From Ashinkailepas kermadecensis (Eukaryota > Arthropoda > Thecostraca > Neolepadidae), in the NCBI GenBank assembly GCA_034440615.1, contig JAOTOM010004038.1:62001-126000 (forward strand): a stretch of DNA of 64,000 bases, given 5' to 3'. A program made the translations under genes and the position numbers. Under the pieces are notes generated by a model, which worked only from the letters and a program-made list of their open reading frames with translations, searched no databases and was not told the DNA's origin. Below are positions 58,990-64,000 of this stretch, piece by piece; position 1 is the first letter of the stretch; each line of letters begins with the position of its first letter.

Positions 58990-60045
58990 ATAAAAAATAC
59001 AAAAATTAATTTATCGGATAAATATCTGATATGACCGTCCGTTCTTCATAGTATTTTTTAGATTTTGCGTTTACCGGGTAGGACGAATTTCGAGTAAGCA
59101 TTCTTTCATTGGAAAGTGGCATGAGGTAGAACAATGACGTACAGACTTATGATTGGAAAATGTTTTCTAAGAAAGAGCATTCATACCTATTTAATGTAGA
59201 TCTTATAGATTCACTATAACACCATCACGAATTTCAAGGTCAATAATTACTGATAGGTCACCCATGGGCTTATTTACGCTCCACGAAACAATTGTACTTC
59301 GGAACAACTTACAGGTATTGCATAACATCAAACATGGAAACTACGCAGCCCGACCAAATTAGGTTATATTACCTACATATTGAGTCTGGCGTGGTAGGTA
59401 GATACTTATAACAAACATGTGGATCACTTTGTGTCAGCAATCAAGTGTTTGGCAGATTTATCATTTTGTGCTAAAGAAAAAGCATTGCGTCTCTGTGGAT
59501 TGCTGATGACTATGTGTTAAAAGCAAATAATAGCCTATGTGTTTATCTCGCGCATGTCTTCCCGCCCACCAAATTCGTACTCCGTACATATATCCGTACT
59601 CCCCATCCATCCATAGCTCTCTCTCATATACTCTCCGCTTGGTGGTGGATCCGAAGGGGATAAAAGCGCCGGCGTTGATGACGGTGGACGAATGGGCGCT
59701 AAATGATCAAACCTTGTCGATGCGCCCTAAAACCCAAATAACCAACCAACGATGACAGCGGACAACAGAGGGGTTGACATCGGGGAGGGAACGATAACAA
59801 GGTTGGCAGAGCCGGAGCAGTGTAAGAATCAGTTTTCGAAAACGCCTGATAGAGGACGTAGTGAATTTTGTTCGACGTGCATAAACGCTACAAGCAATGG
59901 TGATAGTCACTGTCTCGATCCTTGTCGTCGCCATTCAAAGCGAATAACCAAAAATGTTGCCAAAGTATCGGTAAGCCCCATTGAAAACGTGAGCGATCCT
60001 CACATTACCAGAGGTGTGGCTTTGTGTGTGAAATTTGCAATTTGA
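58990..60045 (+). repeat. Dispersed ~1.1-kb repeat, copy B
   Basis: Second copy of the repeat at 12978-14040, same orientation. A 97-residue frame at 59752-60045 is not conserved in copy A, where a 4-base length difference shifts it, so I do not call it a gene. It carries the solo LINE tail insertion at 59677-59763. Confidence 0.75.
59677..59763 (+). mobile_element. Solo I-like LINE tail with 13-bp target duplication
   Basis: A 61-bp insertion (59690-59750) starting with AATGGGCGCT and ending CCCAAATAACCAACCAAC. It is bounded by GATGACGGTGGAC (59677-59689) and GATGACAGCGGAC (59751-59763). Repeat copy A has a single GATGACGGCGGAC at 13731-13743 and no insertion. Confidence 0.8.
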
Positions 60046-60289
60046 AATTTTCTACTTAGCATGGTGTTTTTCATTTTTTCCCCTTTGGCTTTCTTATCAG
60101 CATAAAATAGCATAGGTTATTGGGGGGCCCAAATCAACATGGGGGGCCAAGATCAACATTGGTGGGGCCATGGCCCCCACAAAAGGATACAAATCGACGC
60201 CCCTGTATAGAAGCAAGGTTATGATGTAATTTTTAGACTCCAGTGGGAATGGTATGGATTCACTCCTTAGTGAATCCATACCATAACCT

Positions 60290-61310
60290 AATAACCATAA
60301 CCAACATAACCTAATCTAGCATATCCTAACCTCCCTTTGGAGGAAAAAAAATTAATTAGAAACAAAAATTACGCAAGATATTTTCTGAAAATTTCCTAAA
60401 TTAAAAAAACCAACCCAACCAACCGAACATAACGTCAGCTTCTTTTGAAGGAAAATTTCCGATTTTATTTTATTTTAGGAAATGTTTTCACAAATTCTCC
60501 AACTTCAAAAACTAAACTAGCCTAACCTAGCCTAGCCGGTATTATTGTGCTTTAAGGTGGTAACAAAACAAGTTTTTAACCACATTTTCCTTCATATAGC
60601 AAACAAATGGGTTAGATTTGGTTAAGTTAGGTTAGTTTAGGCTTTTCAAGTTGGAAAAATTTCAAAAAAATTCCCAAAAATTCCCCCCCAAAAAATTGAG
60701 ACTTATTTGGTAACTTTGCAGATTAAGGTGTTCTTTTTTATTTTTTGGTAATTTTTCTGCAGAATACCATGTTTATGAAGGTGACTAAGATGATGGGCCC
60801 ACTTATTTTCTGTGCAAATGCTTACTTTCAGGTTGTGAGCAAAATAATACCAAAAAGGGGTTTCAGTTCGGTAACATAGCATAAACATCAATGTTTTTTT
60901 TTAATGCAACAAAACCAAATCCAATCTAGCCTAACCTACCTTTTGAGAGAGAAGAAAAAGTTCAGCAATATATTTTCTGAAAATTCCAAACCTTAAAAAA
61001 GAAACCTAACCCAGCATAGCTTAACCTAAGCTGCTTTTGAAGAAAAAATTCTCTTTTTGTGAACATGTTTGTAACATTTTTGGGAAACTTTTGGGTATTA
61101 TTGTGCTTTAAGGTGGGAACAAGAAAGGCTTTATGGGCGCTGTATGACCAACGCAGTCAATGCGGCCGTAAGCCCAAATAACCAACCATCCAACCAAGAA
61201 AAGTATTTACACACATTTGTCACCATAAAGCAAACAAATGGGTTAGGTTTGGTTAGGGTAGGTTGGTTTAGGTTTTTTAAGTTGGAAAATGTGTCAAATA
61301 TTTTTCCAAT
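60290..61310. repeat. Diverged direct repeats with CCTAAC/GGTTAG tracts
   Basis: About 60340-60665 and 60950-61290 share GAAAATTCC, a CTTTTGAAG segment, GGTATTATTGTGCTTTAAGG and AGCAAACAAATGGGTTAG. GGTTAGGTTTGG and CCTAACCTA tracts occur in both. Also 60755-60815 and 61322-61382 are inverted with respect to each other (ACCATGTTTATGAAGGTGAC and its complement). No coding frame is conserved. Confidence 0.65.
61135..61194 (+). mobile_element. Second solo I-like LINE tail
   Basis: GGGCGCTGTATGACCAACGC through AAGCCCAAATAACCAACCAT. It interrupts the repeat between AACAAGAAAGG (left) and AACCAAGAAAAG (right), which are probable target duplications; the sister repeat at about 60563 has only AACAAAACAAG. 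Confidence 0.7.
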
Positions 61311-61384
61311 TAAATTCATATGAATTTGCACCGAAAATAAGTGGTCCCATCATCTTTGTCACCGTCATGAACATGGTATTTGTA

Positions 61385-61687
61385 GTTCACGAAAAGAAAC
61401 TTTGATGCCAGGACCGTGTATTGCGCAGCGCTCGGCGATAACCAGACTGCCCCGGCACACCCCACACCCTCCCAGCTCAACTCGACACCGTTCCCGCGTT
61501 TCCGACACCCCCGATCGCTGATTGGCCCATCCCGCACACGCCCCACCACGCCACGTATCCGGCCGGCCCGTCCCGGTCACGAGGTCGCCGTACTGGCTGA
61601 CTCACCTGCCGACATCCCCCACGCGGTGGCCAGTGCCACCGCGTGGGGCCAGTGCGAGTGCCACCTCGCATGCAATCTCACTACACT
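61385..61687 (-). repeat. Possible 3' LTR of the retrotransposon
   Basis: On the minus strand the region follows a run of about 12 G (61688-61699) that could be the polypurine tract, and then begins TGTAGTGAG at 61685, as an LTR would (TG start). It contains a perfect 12-bp stem, 4-base loop hairpin at 61619-61646. The far end is not defined and no second LTR lies in the window, so this is inference. Confidence 0.35.
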
Positions 61688-61712
61688 CCCCCCCCCCCCA
61701 TAATCTCCAACA

Positions 61713-64000
61713 TCATTCGCCCACATCACTCGACACGCCATCCGTACCACACAGTCGTGCGCTCCGGCGGGGCGCAGCCCGCCACCCATCCAAATCTATG
61801 TCCAGCGTTTCGTCCGGCGCATACGTCGCGTCGCGCGGATCAGTCACCGTCAGGTCCAGGTCGTCCAGCGAGTCGTCGGCCGGTTCGTCGGCGGGGGCGT
61901 CAGGCGGGCGCACCGGGGCCGGTCGCTCCGCTCGCGGAGGCGGGACGTCGCCCGACGGGCCAGGCGTCGCCACCCCCTGTGGGTCGCCGGGCCACATCAC
62001 TGCGCGGACAGCCGGCCGGGGCGGCGGGGGACGGGACAGGGGCCTGTCCCACTCCGTAGCGCCGCAGTCGTCGTCGTCACTGTCGCCGTCATCGTCGTCG
62101 TCGTCCCCGGCGTCCTCCGCCGCGGTGCGAACACCGTCGTCCACGCGCCGCCGCACACAGCGGACGTGCCAGGGGCGACCATCCACCTCGATCAGGGAGC
62201 CGGCAGCAGCCGCGTCACGATGCCCTCGCGCGACCGCTCCGTGCAACGCGTGGGCGCGCCGCGCCGTCGCAGCTACACCAGATCTCCACGCTGGAGTGGG
62301 GCGTCGACCAGCTCGGTACGCATCGCGACGGGCCGGACGGTGGTGTTAATCGGCAGCTCACGACCCGGATATGCGTACAGGCGGGCGGCGGGGGCGGTGG
62401 CGCCGTTCGCGCCGTCCAATGGTGTCGTGTTGTACCGATGCACCGCCTCCTCAATGGAGCAGGCCTGTCGAGCTGTCATCACCTTCACCGTCCGGTGGTG
62501 GCGCTCGACGATGCCGTTCCCGCCCGCCTCATACACCGCCCGGAATCGCAGCTGCAGGCCCCACTGCGCTGCGAGTGCCGCCATGCGCCGGCTACGAAAC
62601 GCGGTAGCATTATCCAACAATATTTCATCGGGCGCGCCGTGCTCCAGAAACATCGTGTGGAGATGCCCCGCGATCTCGCCCGCTGTCATGTTGCGCAACT
62701 TGCGCCACAGCCCGAAACGTGATGGTCCACAGTCGATCACCGACATGTACGCCACGTCCCGGTAGTGTACCACGTCGATGGCCAGGCGCCGCCAACAGTC
62801 CGGCACGCTCAGGTGCCCATGGTCCCATCGGACCGGCGCCGGGTCAATCGATTGGCACACGTTGCAGGCCCGAACCACCGCCCGTACCGCTGGCCTCGAC
62901 ACCCGCGTTTCACGGCACAGCCGCCTCGCGTGCCACAGGGTACGCCGCACCCCTTGATGTCCGCAGCCCTCGTGGACCGCCCTGATCCACGCGGGCTTCG
63001 CGTCGGGCCGTGGGTCAATGGCGGCCACCACGGCCGGCGCATCGTCGCCATCCTCTTCGGTCGAGGCCGAGTCGCGCAGCCACTCTTTCGGCACACGGGT
63101 GAGGATGTCCGCCGGGTTGTCGGCGGATCGCACAAGACCGATCGTCATGGACAGCTGGAACTCCGCTACCAGCTGCCGGATGACGTCGATCCGTCTGCGA
63201 ATTAACATCTCCCCGTGTGCCTTAGTGCGCAAGCGCGAGCGGCCACTCAGCGCGTCATCAATCCATTTGTGCACGGTGGCAGAGTCAGTGCGGAGATCGA
63301 CGGTACTGACCCTCCATGCCACAGCAAGATTGATACCGCTAAGCGCCGCGTCGAGCTCCGCCATGTTAATGTGCATAGCGGCCTGCGACTCCGGTCTCAG
63401 CCAACTCGCGTCTTCCACGACGCCGCCGTCCGCGTTGGCCACCACCACGCCCGCCGCGAGCGAGCTGGCGTCCGTCCAGACGACCAACTTGTCTCCGTCC
63501 ATACACCAGGGGCCGTGGGCCGGGTCAGCCTCGCTCAGCCGAGCCGCCACCTGGTCGACCTGGCCGCGCAACGCCTCGTCACTAAACGGGTCGTTCCACC
63601 CGGTCGACAAGGCGTTGGCGCGTCGCTTGAGCCACGCGTCCGCCGGCCTGAGCCAGCTGGCCACGGGCACATGCGACACCAGTCGGCCGCACCAGGCGAA
63701 CACTGCCCGACGAGTGAGCACCGCCGGCGGGGCCGCCACCGGATTGTCGCGCCGCCAGTGGAGCGCGCCCTCTTGATTCGGGCTCACGCGGAGCCCGAGA
63801 AGGCGCGTCCCGGCAGCCGCACGCTCCGGTGGCTTGCACGCCAGGCCGTACCTCGCGAAATGCGCCACTACGTAGTCTGCACTGACGACGCTCTCGTCCA
63901 CCAGCAGATCATCTACGTAGGGCAACACGCCGCGGGACACGTCCCGATCGCGGAGCAGCACTGCTTTCACGACGGCTTTCATCACGAGCTCGGGCGAGTT
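61713..64000 (-). pseudogene. LTR retrotransposon pol: RT, RNase H, integrase (edge-cut)
   Basis: The frame is open at the window edge and runs down to 62273 (570 residues from the first internal Met at 63985). Seen in order: RT palm with YVDD at residues 23-26; RNase H with WTDAS (D172), E210, D234 and D289; NPADILTRVPKEWL at its end; integrase zinc domain H338, H343, C374, C377; and the catalytic core D404, D458, E494 with exact D-35-E spacing. An amber stop at 62273, then a frameshift near 62226, separate the integrase C-terminal part (IEVDGRPWHVRCVRRR), which continues to 61713 with an Asp run and RRSARL. The RNase H and integrase look intact, so the copy is young or only lightly damaged. 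Ty3/gypsy-like is my best guess. The region is far more GC-rich than its neighbours. Confidence 0.85.

Noticed and set aside
59752..60045. 97-codon plus frame with several Cys
   Set aside because: It is not conserved in the paralogous repeat at 13.7-14.0 kb because of a 4-base length difference, and its beginning lies at the solo-tail insertion.

Overview
The window looks like nuclear DNA from an animal, most likely an arthropod and possibly a chelicerate. It has phase-1 spliced genes with TATA promoters, long introns and very dense retroelements. The LINEs are CR1-like and RNase H-bearing I-like types, and there is a tRNA-Lys-derived SINE. A degenerate pentamer array related to (CCTAA)n, the arthropod telomere motif, lies near 21.8 kb. 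No bacterial operon, rRNA gene or CRISPR array is visible. The chelicerate guess is inference and weak.

Only three host genes are convincing. Two are paralogues encoding small secreted peptides rich in Cys, His and Asp, each with two exons (25595-28816 and 31383-37692, + strand). They sit in a head-to-tail tandem duplication whose units run about 24664-30473 and 30474-39355. Each copy has a TATA box, a duplicated promoter module of about 60 bp, a 61-nt signal-peptide exon, a multi-kb phase-1 intron holding a dead LINE, and one exon for the whole mature peptide. Copy 2 has an Asp expansion and two extra insertions of about 1.7 and 1.4 kb. The third gene is an MFS transporter of the oxalate/formate-MCT-like type on the minus strand (44770-46323), with its coding region in one exon.

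Layout: 1.2-2.8 kb broken CR1-like LINE (minus); 4.1-6.2 kb tandem array of about 650-bp units; 6.4-12.6 kb decayed I-like LINE (plus) containing a minisatellite, an inverted repeat and a nested LINE fragment; 14.4-15.2 kb TTAA-flanked MITE; 17.3-20.1 kb 39-bp minisatellite; 22.5-23.7 kb SINE plus a second TTAA-flanked element; 24.7-39.4 kb the duplicated peptide locus; 41.2-42.5 kb foldback element between (TA)n tracts; 44.8-46.3 kb transporter; 48.5-51.9 kb a CACGTG-rich array, (CT)n, a second copy of the TTAA element, and 50-bp and 61-bp arrays; 53.3-58.6 kb pieces of I-like LINEs and an inverted copy of the first MITE; 59-61.3 kb dispersed repeats with short solo LINE tails; 61.4-64 kb a GC-rich LTR retrotransposon pol (minus) running off the window edge.

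Many repeats occur twice, so pairs of copies act as internal filled/empty-site comparisons. These show target-site duplications and independent insertions directly. The best candidate for something undescribed is the duplicated metal-ligand-rich, possibly defensin-like peptide locus.
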